From positions 1 through 6,111 of the forward strand of contig JAGVGX010000165.1 in the NCBI GenBank assembly GCA_020056865.1: a DNA stretch of 6,111 bases. The letters run 5' to 3'. Below the pieces are notes generated by a model. The model was not told the DNA's origin. It worked only from the letters and a program-made list of their open reading frames with translations, and made no database searches. The DNA comes from Desulfobacterales bacterium (lineage in GTDB: Bacteria; Desulfobacterota; Desulfobacteria; Desulfobacterales; BuS5). Made by a program: the position numbers and the translations under genes. How positions within the stretch are numbered: position 1 is the stretch's first letter; each line of letters begins with the position of its first letter. Of the stretch, positions 1-5,897 are shown piece by piece.

Positions 1-668
1 CGTGTGGCACCTGTAAAAGCGCCTTTTACGTGCCCAAACAACTCACTTTCCAATAAGTTTTTGGGTATAGCTGCACAATTAACGGTAACAAAAGGTCCAT
101 TTGCACGCTGGCTTTTCATAAAAATTCTACGGGCTATGATCTCTTTGCCGGTACCGCTCTCTCCGGTTATCAATATGCTTGCATCTGAACCAGCTACCCG
201 ATCTGCTAAATCAATGGCTTTTTCCATAGTGCTGGATTGAAAAATGATATCACCACTTTTTATCGATTTTTGGGTTTCCAATTCGCGTATTTTTGTTTTT
301 AATCCAACATGATCAACAGCTCTTTTTACAATAATTTTTAAGTGTTCACGACTGGTGGGTTTAGGTACAAAATCAAAAGCGCCGCACTTCATAGCCTCAA
401 CAGCTGTGTCTATATCACCAAAGGCTGTAATGACAATCACCGGTGTATCAGGTGAGCGTTTGTGCACCTCTTTCATCAAGCTTAGACCGTCCATGCCAGG
501 CATTTTCATGTCTGTAAGCACGATTGAATGCTTCTTAGACGTAAATAAAGACAGACCCGTTTTCCCATCGTGTGCTGTATCGATCTCAAAACCAACTTCT
601 TCAAGGTGAAACTTCATCACCTGGCAGAAGCTTTCATCATCGTCTATGATTAATATCTTAATTGACAA
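1..668 (-). CDS. Sigma-54-dependent response regulator (NtrC/AtoC family), N-terminal part, cut by the window edge
   Basis: Reading the minus strand from a TTG at 668 gives 222 complete codons that run off the left edge. Residues 1-120 are a receiver domain: acidic pocket D9-D10-D11 (ILIIDDDE), phosphoacceptor D53 in LTDMKMPGMDG, T81 (VITAFG) and K103 (VPKP). Residues about 143 onward begin an AAA+ sigma-54 activator domain, with Walker A GESGTGKE at 169-176, the PFVTVNCAAIP stretch at 192-202, and the sigma-54-contacting loop GAFTGA at 216-221 just before the edge. Walker B and the expected C-terminal Fis-type HTH lie outside. In this family phosphorylation of the receiver triggers ATPase ring assembly and open-complex formation by sigma-54 polymerase. 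The TTG was chosen because AAGGAG lies 8 nt upstream and because receiver domains begin close to this point. An in-frame ATG at 698 would add MKFVTQGDLA but has no visible ribosome site. The partner kinase is not in the window and the signal cannot be told from the sequence. Confidence 0.95.
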   Translation of the reverse strand, partial: MSIKILIIDDDESFCQVMKFHLEEVGFEIDTAHDGKTGLSLFTSKKHSIVLTDMKMPGMDGLSLMKEVHKRSPDTPVIVITAFGDIDTAVEAMKCGAFDFVPKPTSREHLKIIVKRAVDHVGLKTKIRELETQKSIKSGDIIFQSSTMEKAIDLADRVAGSDASILITGESGTGKEIIARRIFMKSQRANGPFVTVNCAAIPKNLLESELFGHVKGAFTGAT

Positions 669-676
669 TGCCAGAT

Positions 677-682
677 CTCCTT
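677..682 (-). promoter_or_regulatory. Ribosome binding site deciding the TTG start of the response regulator
   Basis: AAGGAG on the minus strand, 8 nt before the TTG at 668. No comparable site precedes the in-frame ATG at 698, so this site supports the shorter protein. Confidence 0.7.
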
Positions 683-706
683 GAGTGACGAATTTCATGA
701 ATCAAA

Positions 707-805
707 CTAAAGCGTGCAGGAACAATTTTGCACAAGGATTAACAAACCAAAGGGGATTTTGATCTGGATCATTGGATGATATGTTTTGTTAGCCACTGCT
801 TTCAT
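707..805 (-). CDS. Putative 32-residue small protein or leader peptide between a sigma-54 promoter and the response regulator
   Basis: ATG at 805 opens 32 codons ending in TAG at 707. The product begins MKAVANKTYHP, has a hydrophobic stretch near residues 17-25 (IPFGLLILV) and ends with two cysteines at 28 and 30 (NCSC). A strong Shine-Dalgarno GGAGGA (820-815) sits 9 nt upstream. A second in-frame ATG at 814 would add MNV but abuts the Shine-Dalgarno, so it is less likely. The ORF lies downstream of the sigma-54 promoter (start near 846) and ends 38 bp before the regulator's TTG, or 8 bp before the alternative ATG at 698. I do not recognise the product. It could be a leader peptide, a small membrane-associated protein, or a chance ORF. 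The strong ribosome site and position are the main support. Coding bias cannot be judged at this length. Confidence 0.4.
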   Translation of the reverse strand: MKAVANKTYHPMIQIKIPFGLLILVQNCSCTL

Positions 806-814
806 AACGTTCAT

Positions 815-820
815 TCCTCC
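815..820 (-). promoter_or_regulatory. Strong Shine-Dalgarno for the small ORF
   Basis: GGAGGA on the minus strand, 9 nt before ATG at 805. It is a closer match to the anti-Shine-Dalgarno than the sites of nadA, metW or metY, and no long gene uses it, which argues that the small ORF is translated. Confidence 0.5.
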
Positions 821-856
821 AAAATAATATTCCTGCTATACGCTGTTATAAGCTTT

Positions 857-872
857 AGCAAACCATGTGCCA
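857..872 (-). promoter_or_regulatory. Sigma-54 (RpoN) -24/-12 promoter for the small ORF and response regulator
   Basis: The minus strand reads TGGCACATGGTTTGCT, matching the consensus TGGCAC-N5-TTGCW at every defined position, with exactly 10 nt between the invariant GG (-24) and GC (-12). The predicted transcription start is near 846, giving a leader of about 178 nt before the regulator's TTG and about 40 nt before the small ORF. The gene it drives encodes a sigma-54 activator, so autoregulation or a cascade from another activator is likely (inference). Palindromes at 953-968 and 1032-1042 lie at the usual enhancer distance upstream. Confidence 0.8.
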
Positions 873-887
873 TATAATCTTGGCTTG

Positions 888-937
888 TAACATACTGTTA
901 TTACAGCTGTTGCCCTTTAGCTAAAAAAGGTCCGACC
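888..937. repeat. Cluster of short palindromes just upstream of the sigma-54 promoter
   Basis: Four small inverted repeats lie in 50 bp: TAACA-TAC-TGTTA (888-900), ACAGCTGT (903-910), TTTAGCTAAA (916-925) and GGTC-C-GACC (929-937). Each is short enough to occur by chance. Their concentration between the -24 element and the larger palindrome at 953-968 is the reason for noting them. They could be secondary operators. No specific regulator is recognised. Confidence 0.3.
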
Positions 938-952
938 CAATGTGAATAATAT

Positions 953-968
953 CCTACACATGTGTAGG
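953..968. promoter_or_regulatory. Perfect 16-bp palindrome CCTACACATGTGTAGG, candidate activator (enhancer) site
   Basis: CCTACACA and TGTGTAGG are exact reverse complements with no spacer. The centre lies about 115 bp upstream of the predicted sigma-54 start near 846, where Fis-HTH sigma-54 activators normally bind. There is no T-run on either side, so a terminator is unlikely. The cognate activator is not known. The response regulator encoded downstream is the simplest candidate. Confidence 0.55.
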
Positions 969-1004
969 GCAATAATATACAGATGCCTAATGATTAAGCA
1001 ACGC

Positions 1005-1023
1005 AAATCACCTTTTGTGATTT
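1005..1023. repeat. Inverted repeat AAATCAC-N5-GTGATTT
   Basis: Seven-base arms are perfectly complementary around a CTTTT spacer, between the two CACA/TGTG palindromes of the intergenic region. It could be a regulator binding site. On the minus strand it could also form a small AT-rich hairpin about 190 nt past nadA. It lacks a GC-rich stem and a real U-tract, so I do not call it a terminator. Confidence 0.4.
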
Positions 1024-1031
1024 ATACAAAC

Positions 1032-1042
1032 ACACAATGTGT
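1032..1042. promoter_or_regulatory. Palindrome ACACA-A-TGTGT, second candidate activator site
   Basis: Five-base arms are perfectly complementary around one central A. The centre is about 77 bp from the palindrome at 953-968, close to seven helical turns, and the arms share the ACACA/TGTGT half-sites. Two like sites upstream of a sigma-54 promoter fit the usual tandem enhancer arrangement (inference). The 9-bp core CACAATGTG also occurs in the promoter of the HTH/two-CW gene (5909-5917). Confidence 0.45.
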
Positions 1043-1215
1043 CCTAACTTTGTTGACACCTTGAATCGCTCATTGCAATCATAGAATAAGGATATTGAGT
1101 TATATTGAATTGATAATCAAAAGTGAGCACACAGCCTCTATTATATTGTTTGCCTGAGGCGTATGAAGAAATTGAAATGAAGCAAGCGGCTTAATTATTT
1201 TGATGCCCTGTCCAT

Positions 1216-2283
1216 TTACTTTAAACCCGATTGCAGCACGAGAGACAACATATTGTTTAGGGCAATTTTTGCTCCTTTTTTTGTTGTTTCATCAACTTCA
1301 ACCACGTTGATTTCGCCGATATTTTCAAGCGTATTAAAAAGGTTTTCAGGATTTATTTTATACATGTTGGGGCATAAAGAATCGTGAAGCGGCATAATCT
1401 TTTTATCCGGATATTCAACAGCAAGCCGTTTAATCATATTTACTTCTGTACCAATAATTATGGTCGCTCCGGCAGGCGCATCAGCCACATATTTTCCAAT
1501 AAAATTTGTCGAGCCCACCGCATCTGCCATGCCGACAACTTCCTGAACACATTCAGGATGAACAACAACGATTCCATCAGGAAACTTGCTTTTCTTATTA
1601 ACAATATGCTCAACCGTAAACCGGGTATGCACCAGGCAGTGTCCTTTCCAAAGAATCAATTTTGCATTTTTAATCTGCTCAATTGAATTTCCCCCCAATA
1701 TCTTATCCGGATTCCACACAATCATCTGCTCAGGAGGAATGTCCAGCAGGTTGCCTGTATTTCTTCCCAGATGTTCATCAGGGAAAAAGAAAATCTTTTC
1801 ACGTTTATTAAATGCCCACCGAAACGCGGCAGGTGCATTGGAAGACGTACACACCGCGCCACCATGTTTGCCGCAGTGCGCCTTTATTAATGCATCTGAA
1901 TTCATATAAACCAAGGGGGTCACAGAACCATCACCGGTAATACCAATAACTTCATTCCATGCTTTTTCAACAAGATATATATTGGCCATATCCGCCATCC
2001 AGCAGCCGGCATCCATATCCGGGATTTGGACGACCTGATGTTTTTTTGCCAGAATAGCAGCGCTTTCCGCCATGAAATGAACACCACAAAAAACAATAAA
2101 TCTCGCATCGTTATCTGAAGCGGCTTTTTGAGATAAATCAAAAGAATCTCCGCAATAATCACCAATGTCCACGATATCCTTGCGCTGATAATTATGGGTA
2201 AGGATAACAAGCTCCTTGCCCATACGTTTTTTTATTTCCATTATCTTTCCTATAATTTTTGCCCCGTCTAAACTATTTTTCAT
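1216..2283 (-). CDS. nadA: Quinolinate synthase A
   Basis: This 355-residue cytoplasmic enzyme condenses iminoaspartate (from the aspartate-oxidising partner, NadB or a dehydrogenase) with dihydroxyacetone phosphate to quinolinate, the NAD precursor. Family motifs appear in order: ILTHNYQ (27-33), GDYCGDSFDLSQ (41-52), FCGVHFMAESA (65-75), AGCWMADM (92-99), YMNSDALIKA (126-135), CTSSNA (145-150), FFPDEHLG (166-173), WKGHCLVH (212-219), HPEC (242-245) and LCPNM (303-307). By family comparison the three [4Fe-4S] ligands are C94, C216 and C304, all present. The length is normal. The ATG at 2283 follows GGGGGATAG, the same style of ribosome site as metY. The gene lies 59 bp after metW on the same strand with no convincing terminator between, so it is probably the last gene of the met operon. 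No nadB or nadC is in the window. Confidence 0.97.
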   Translation of the reverse strand: MKNSLDGAKIIGKIMEIKKRMGKELVILTHNYQRKDIVDIGDYCGDSFDLSQKAASDNDARFIVFCGVHFMAESAAILAKKHQVVQIPDMDAGCWMADMANIYLVEKAWNEVIGITGDGSVTPLVYMNSDALIKAHCGKHGGAVCTSSNAPAAFRWAFNKREKIFFFPDEHLGRNTGNLLDIPPEQMIVWNPDKILGGNSIEQIKNAKLILWKGHCLVHTRFTVEHIVNKKSKFPDGIVVVHPECVQEVVGMADAVGSTNFIGKYVADAPAGATIIIGTEVNMIKRLAVEYPDKKIMPLHDSLCPNMYKINPENLFNTLENIGEINVVEVDETTKKGAKIALNNMLSLVLQSGLK

Positions 2284-2342
2284 CTATCCCCCATTAAATA
2301 CAAAAATGATCAACTTTCCAAAATCTAAAACGCTTCGTTTGT

Positions 2343-2960
2343 TTACTTGCCTATCAGAAAAATTCCATTGGTAGCAAACATATTCGGCATAAACGAAACG
2401 ATCTTTCCATCCGTATTATCTTTGCCATATTTAAACGCTTCCTGCTTAATTATATTAAACACGGCCTTTTTGGAAAAACTTCTAAAGTCTTTTATACTTA
2501 GAAGCCTGATATTTGGCGTATCATACCATTCATAGGGAAGTTCTTTGGTCTTGGGCACATGTCCTGAAAACAGAATCTGTGTGCGAATTTCCCATTGGCA
2601 AAAATTGGGAAAGCTTACAACACACTTTTTCCCAATTCGAAGCATTGACATGATTAACTCAAATGGCGCATAAACCTGCTGCATGGTCTGACTGAGGATA
2701 ACATAATCAAAGCAGTTGTCAGGATAATCCATTACTTCTTCGTTAATGTCACCCTGAAGAACAGTAAGCCCTTTTTCAATACATTTAGCAACTCTTGATT
2801 CTTTTATTTCTATCCCTGTTTCCTTAATGTTATTATTTTTCTTAAGAAAATAAAGCAGGTCTCCTTCTCCGCATCCTAAAGCCAAAACGTTTGATCCGGA
2901 TTTTATCCATGAAGCAATTATTTTAAAATCAAAACGTATCTTACCGTGAACTTCCTTCAT
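2343..2960 (-). CDS. metW: Methionine biosynthesis protein MetW
   Basis: This 205-residue protein has a class I SAM-methyltransferase fold. It is a family usually found beside metX and genetically needed with it for homoserine acylation. No methyl-transfer reaction is established for the family. Visible features are the nucleotide-binding loop ALGCGEGDLL (27-36), the acidic end of strand two at E51 (GIEIKE), QGDINE (69-74), the characteristic VILSQTMQQ (87-95), MLRIGKK (106-112), the MetW signature VSFPNFCQWEIR (115-126) and W145 (PYEWYDTPNIR). Length and order match the family. The start lies 9 bp after the metX stop, and a GGAAG site overlaps the region just past that stop, as expected for a coupled partner of MetX. 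The family usually has SFPNFG; here the G is C121, a small departure. Confidence 0.95.
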   Translation of the reverse strand: MKEVHGKIRFDFKIIASWIKSGSNVLALGCGEGDLLYFLKKNNNIKETGIEIKESRVAKCIEKGLTVLQGDINEEVMDYPDNCFDYVILSQTMQQVYAPFELIMSMLRIGKKCVVSFPNFCQWEIRTQILFSGHVPKTKELPYEWYDTPNIRLLSIKDFRSFSKKAVFNIIKQEAFKYGKDNTDGKIVSFMPNMFATNGIFLIGK

Positions 2961-2969
2961 CTATCTTCC

Positions 2970-4130
2970 TTACCTTTCTACACTTTCTAAAAAACCTTTT
3001 ATCAGACTCTCAAGCCGTTTGCTGGGAAGGAGAAACGCGTCATGACCCCATTTCGCTTCAATTTCACAAAAACTTACATCAAGCTTGTTCTTCTTCATGG
3101 CCTTTACCATCATCTTTGACAGATATGTGGGATATAGCCAGTCAGAAGAAAATGAAACCACGAGAAATTTTGCACGTGCCCTGGAAAACGCCTTTACAAT
3201 TGAACCGCTGCCGTGCTGTTTTTCAAGATCAAAATAATCTGCAGCTCTGGTAATATAAAGAAATGAATTGGCATCAAAACGCTCAACAAATTTCGATCCC
3301 TGATGACGAAGATAACTTTCAACCTGAAAGTCCGCATCAAAATTAAAAGAAAAGTCACTTTTATTCTGTAATTTCCTTCCAAATTTTAATCGCATCGACT
3401 CATCTGAAAGGTAGGTGATATGACCTATCATGCGTGCAACAGCCAGTCCTAAATCAGGTTTTTTGCCTGAATAGTAGTCCCCGTTGTTCCAGTTCGGGTC
3501 TGCAATAATCGCCTGCCTTGCAACCTCGTTAAACGCAATGGCAAGAGCGGAATGCCTCGTTGTCGTTGCAAGAGGGATGGCGGAAACCACCATATCCGGG
3601 TATCTTACGCACCACTCCAGCACCTGCATACCTCCAATGGATCCGCCTATAAGCGAATGAATTTTTTTAACCCCCAAATGATCCAGTAATTTTTTTTGGG
3701 CACATACCATATCCCCAATCGTTACAACAGGAAAATCAAACCCATAGGGCTTTCCTGTTTTTGTGTTAATCGATGAAGGCCCTGTTGACCCCATGCAGCT
3801 GCCAAAAATATTAGAACATATAACAAAGTATTTTTCCGTATCAATCCCTTTGCCGGGGCCAACCATAAAATCCCACCACCCGGGTTTGGCATCGCTTTCG
3901 TTGTGATATCCCGCAACATGTGCATCACCGGTAAGGGCATGCAGCACTAAAATAACATTGTCTTTTGCCTCATTCATGGTGCCGTATGTTTCATAGGCAA
4001 GCTGTATCGGTCCGAATGTTGTACCGTTTTCAAGCAGCATCTCGCTGGGCGGCTCTGCAAATACATGGTATTTTTTTTCTACAAGACCCACTGAAACGCC
4101 CTGGGTGTCATGTTCAATATATTCACTCAT
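2970..4130 (-). CDS. metX: Homoserine O-acetyltransferase (MetX)
   Basis: This 386-residue alpha/beta-hydrolase-fold enzyme transfers the acetyl group of acetyl-CoA to L-homoserine, the committed step toward methionine by direct sulfhydrylation. Motifs in order: GPIQLAYETYG (40-50), VLHALTGDAHVAG (62-74), PGWWDFMVGPGKGIDT (83-98), SNIFGSCMGSTGPSS (106-120) and the nucleophile elbow GGSIGGMQVLEW with S164. The expected acid is D330 (SFSSDWLYP) and the histidine is H363 (WGHDAFLLP), so the catalytic triad is complete. The family more often has GGSMGG; I165 is a mild variant. Some MetX-like enzymes use succinyl-CoA, and sequence inspection alone does not fully exclude this, although the adjoining MetY and MetW favour acetyl. 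The start ATG overlaps the end of metY by 8 nt (ATGAGTGA), so translation is probably coupled. It lies 9 bp before metW. Confidence 0.96.
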   Translation of the reverse strand: MSEYIEHDTQGVSVGLVEKKYHVFAEPPSEMLLENGTTFGPIQLAYETYGTMNEAKDNVILVLHALTGDAHVAGYHNESDAKPGWWDFMVGPGKGIDTEKYFVICSNIFGSCMGSTGPSSINTKTGKPYGFDFPVVTIGDMVCAQKKLLDHLGVKKIHSLIGGSIGGMQVLEWCVRYPDMVVSAIPLATTTRHSALAIAFNEVARQAIIADPNWNNGDYYSGKKPDLGLAVARMIGHITYLSDESMRLKFGRKLQNKSDFSFNFDADFQVESYLRHQGSKFVERFDANSFLYITRAADYFDLEKQHGSGSIVKAFSRARAKFLVVSFSSDWLYPTYLSKMMVKAMKKNKLDVSFCEIEAKWGHDAFLLPSKRLESLIKGFLESVER

Positions 4131-5388
4131 TGTTCAATCGATCCAATGCCTGGCCAATGTCCTCACAGATATCTTCCACAGCTTCAATACCAACCGAAAG
4201 TCTAATCGTATCCGGAGTAATGGAAAGATATTGCCTTGTCGGCTCGTCAAATGAAAAATATTGCGAAGAATACGGGTGAATAACAAGGGATTTACAATCA
4301 CCAAGATTAGCCAAATGATACACCAGCTTCAAATTGTTTATAAATTTAAAACAAGTTTCCTGATCTTTTAAGCCGAAAGTAAGCATCCCTCCAAAACCTT
4401 TGCCACCAAATTGTTTCTTAGCAGCAGAATGAAATGGGCTATCTTCAAAGCCTGGATATTTTACCCAGAAAACCTCGGATCTTTCTTTAAGAAAATGCGC
4501 AACTTTCATGGCGTTTTCCACTTGACGCTCCATTCTTATCGCCAGTGTATCCAAACCTATCATGGTTAAATATGAATGGAAAGGCGCCTGGGTGGTGCCA
4601 AAATTAATATGATGCTCACGCCAGACCTTGTCAAGAAAAGCCAGGTGACCTTTTCTTTTAATAAAAGGCTCAAAATCAGGAAACCGCTTTTCAGGCCATA
4701 AAAAACACCCGCTGTCTATAACAATGCCACCGGCAGCATCCCCGTGACCGCTCAAATACTTTGTGGTTGAATGAATCACAATATCAGCCCCATGCTCAAA
4801 TGGCCTGCACAGATAAGGCGTAGCCAGTGTATTATCAACAAGCAACGGAAGATCATTTTTGTGCGCTATTTTTGCAACCGCCGAAAGATCGGGCACATCC
4901 ATTTTCGGATTGCCAATGGTTTCAAGATAAACAAATCGTGTTTTATCATTAATTGCTTTTTCTATGGCATCCGTATCGGTCGGTTCAACAAACCTGGCAG
5001 TAATTGCATACTTTTTAAATACGTTTGCAAAAAGAACATAGGTCGACATAAATAAAGAGTTGCCGGTTACAAATTCATCTCCTGCCCGTAAAAGCGCCAT
5101 ACAGGCATTGGTTATAGCAGCCATACCAGAAGACATTACTACTGCCCCTTTGCCCCCTTCAAGCAAAGACAGTTTTTCTTCAAGGACTCTGTTCGTCGGG
5201 TTTGTCAGACGCATATATATATGATCCGTCTTTTTGCCGGCAAAGGTAATACTCAGATTTTCAGCCGTAGCATGATGATGCGAAGCTGTTTGAAATATGG
5301 GAGGAAGCGTTGCACCCTCCCAGTCCTCAGGACTTATCGCTTCATGGATCACCCGGGTATGGAAACTGTGTTGTTTTTTTGAGCGCAT
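4123..5388 (-). CDS. metY: O-acetylhomoserine sulfhydrylase (aminocarboxypropyltransferase)
   Basis: This 421-residue PLP enzyme of the Cys/Met-metabolism family converts O-acetylhomoserine plus sulfide to homocysteine and acetate. Motifs: YMRLTNPT (58-65), whose Y58 and R60 bind PLP phosphate of the neighbouring subunit in this family; MSSGMAAI (85-92); LVDNTLATPYLCRP (183-196) with D185; the PLP Schiff-base lysine K210 in HSTTKYLSGHGD; NLGDCKSLVIHP (361-372); and TIRLSVGIE (394-402) with the substrate-carboxylate arginine R396. The length (about 420-430) is typical of MetY rather than the shorter cystathionine synthase and lyase (about 380-400). Adjacent metX makes its substrate, which settles the assignment. 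The ATG follows GGGGGATATA. In a sulfide-producing cell this direct route would bypass cystathionine. The gene heads the metYXW-nadA run, 71 bp after the HTH/two-CW gene. Confidence 0.95.
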   Translation of the reverse strand: MRSKKQHSFHTRVIHEAISPEDWEGATLPPIFQTASHHHATAENLSITFAGKKTDHIYMRLTNPTNRVLEEKLSLLEGGKGAVVMSSGMAAITNACMALLRAGDEFVTGNSLFMSTYVLFANVFKKYAITARFVEPTDTDAIEKAINDKTRFVYLETIGNPKMDVPDLSAVAKIAHKNDLPLLVDNTLATPYLCRPFEHGADIVIHSTTKYLSGHGDAAGGIVIDSGCFLWPEKRFPDFEPFIKRKGHLAFLDKVWREHHINFGTTQAPFHSYLTMIGLDTLAIRMERQVENAMKVAHFLKERSEVFWVKYPGFEDSPFHSAAKKQFGGKGFGGMLTFGLKDQETCFKFINNLKLVYHLANLGDCKSLVIHPYSSQYFSFDEPTRQYLSITPDTIRLSVGIEAVEDICEDIGQALDRLNNE

Positions 5389-5433
5389 TATATCCCCCTG
5401 TTTTAAAAAATTTATAAGTCATTACAGCGTGTT

Positions 5434-5463
5434 ATATTACTCCGGCAATCACAACTTCATCAA
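5434..5463 (-). promoter_or_regulatory. Possible promoter of metYXW-nadA
   Basis: The minus strand has TTGATG (5463-5458), an 18-bp spacer and TAATAT (5439-5434), which predicts a start near 5427 and a 39-nt leader. The -35 overlaps the last codons of the HTH/two-CW gene. The match is fair only, and read-through from the upstream gene is also possible. The leader is too short for a SAM riboswitch and no such fold is seen. Confidence 0.3.
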
Positions 5464-5867
5464 ATGACCAACGTATCATCATTAATAACTTCTTCAAAAA
5501 TTGAAATAAAAAAATCACAAGATCTGCAAACAATAATTTTATCTTTCCATTTTTTATGGGCATAGCCTTCGCAGGTGGTTCCGTTGATAAACCAGCACAG
5601 TTCCCCGGTCTGGAATTCCCATGCCGGACACTGTTTTCTTATTTCCTTAGAGCACTGTTTAATACTCCAGCACTGATTTTTCTTTCCTGGTTTCATTAAT
5701 TTTCTTGACACAAGAAAAAGCGACTGCCTTTCAACGTGCGCGGGGATTGCTCTCCAGCCCTGTTCATAGCTGTGGATTGCCTTCAATGAAACCCCGAGTA
5801 ATTTGGCCATCTGTATCTGCGTTTTATTTAATTTTTTCCTGAAAAATATGAATTCACTTTTTTTCAT
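5460..5867 (-). CDS. HTH (XRE-like) regulator with C-terminal two-CW cysteine domain
   Basis: This protein of 135 residues has two parts. Residues about 5-55 are an XRE/Cro-type helix-turn-helix (KTQIQMAKLLGVSLKAIHSYEQGWRAIP), a DNA-binding fold. Residues about 64-118 are cysteine-rich: C66-W67, C72, C80, C91-W92, C99 (GTTCEG), then a C114-x2-C117 pair. The repeated Cys-Trp pattern resembles the two-CW domain named in bacterial genomes, whose function is unknown; metal or cluster binding is an inference from cysteine spacing. The ATG at 5867 is chosen because AGGA lies 7 nt upstream. The first ATG, at 5873, is 1 nt from that site and would add only MI. The gene has its own promoter with a palindrome in the spacer, suggesting autorepression, and precedes metY by 71 bp. 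It may sense metal, redox state or a sulfur compound for the met genes, but proximity is the only support. Confidence 0.8.
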   Translation of the reverse strand: MKKSEFIFFRKKLNKTQIQMAKLLGVSLKAIHSYEQGWRAIPAHVERQSLFLVSRKLMKPGKKNQCWSIKQCSKEIRKQCPAWEFQTGELCWFINGTTCEGYAHKKWKDKIIVCRSCDFFISIFEEVINDDTLVI

Positions 5868-5874
5868 TATCATA

Positions 5875-5878
5875 TCCT
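5875..5878 (-). promoter_or_regulatory. Ribosome binding site favouring the second ATG of the HTH/two-CW gene
   Basis: AGGA on the minus strand is 7 nt before the ATG at 5867 but only 1 nt before the ATG at 5873, so the shorter protein is preferred. Confidence 0.5.
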
Positions 5879-5897
5879 ATTTGTTTGATTACAAGCT

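Larger units (their letters stand above)
669..1215. other. 547-bp intergenic region between nadA and the response regulator
   Basis: This stretch holds no long gene. The half nearest the regulator carries the sigma-54 promoter, the small ORF and several palindromes, each listed separately. The part next to nadA (about 1044-1215) shows nothing I can name: no GC-rich hairpin with a T-run to end nadA and no RNA gene. A TTGACA at 1054-1059 on the plus strand has no -10 at a proper distance and faces no gene. Confidence 0.7.

Noticed and set aside
4..609. Plus-strand ORFs of 78 and 84 codons
   Set aside because: They are antisense to the receiver and AAA+ domains of the response regulator, whose motifs are unmistakable on the minus strand.
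1054..1092. TTGACA with downstream TAGAAT as a plus-strand promoter
   Set aside because: The spacing is about 23 bp, far from 17, and no gene lies ahead in that direction.
1123..1191. Short plus-strand ORF from GTG ending PEAYEEIEMKQAA
   Set aside because: It has only about 22 codons and no Shine-Dalgarno. The end looks protein-like but there is not enough to call a gene or remnant.
1384..1909. Plus-strand ORFs within nadA
   Set aside because: They are antisense shadows of nadA with no family motifs and no ribosome sites.
2284..2325. A nadA-specific promoter in the metW-nadA gap
   Set aside because: TTGGAA and TATTTA occur but only 15 bp apart. No convincing box pair was found.
2328..2340. 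AAACG-CTT-CGTTT as a terminator between metW and nadA
   Set aside because: The stem is only 5 bp and AT-rich, with a poor T-tract. It is too weak to separate the genes.
3965..4279. Plus-strand ORF of 104 codons across the metX/metY junction
   Set aside because: It lies opposite two firmly identified genes and shows no recognisable domain.
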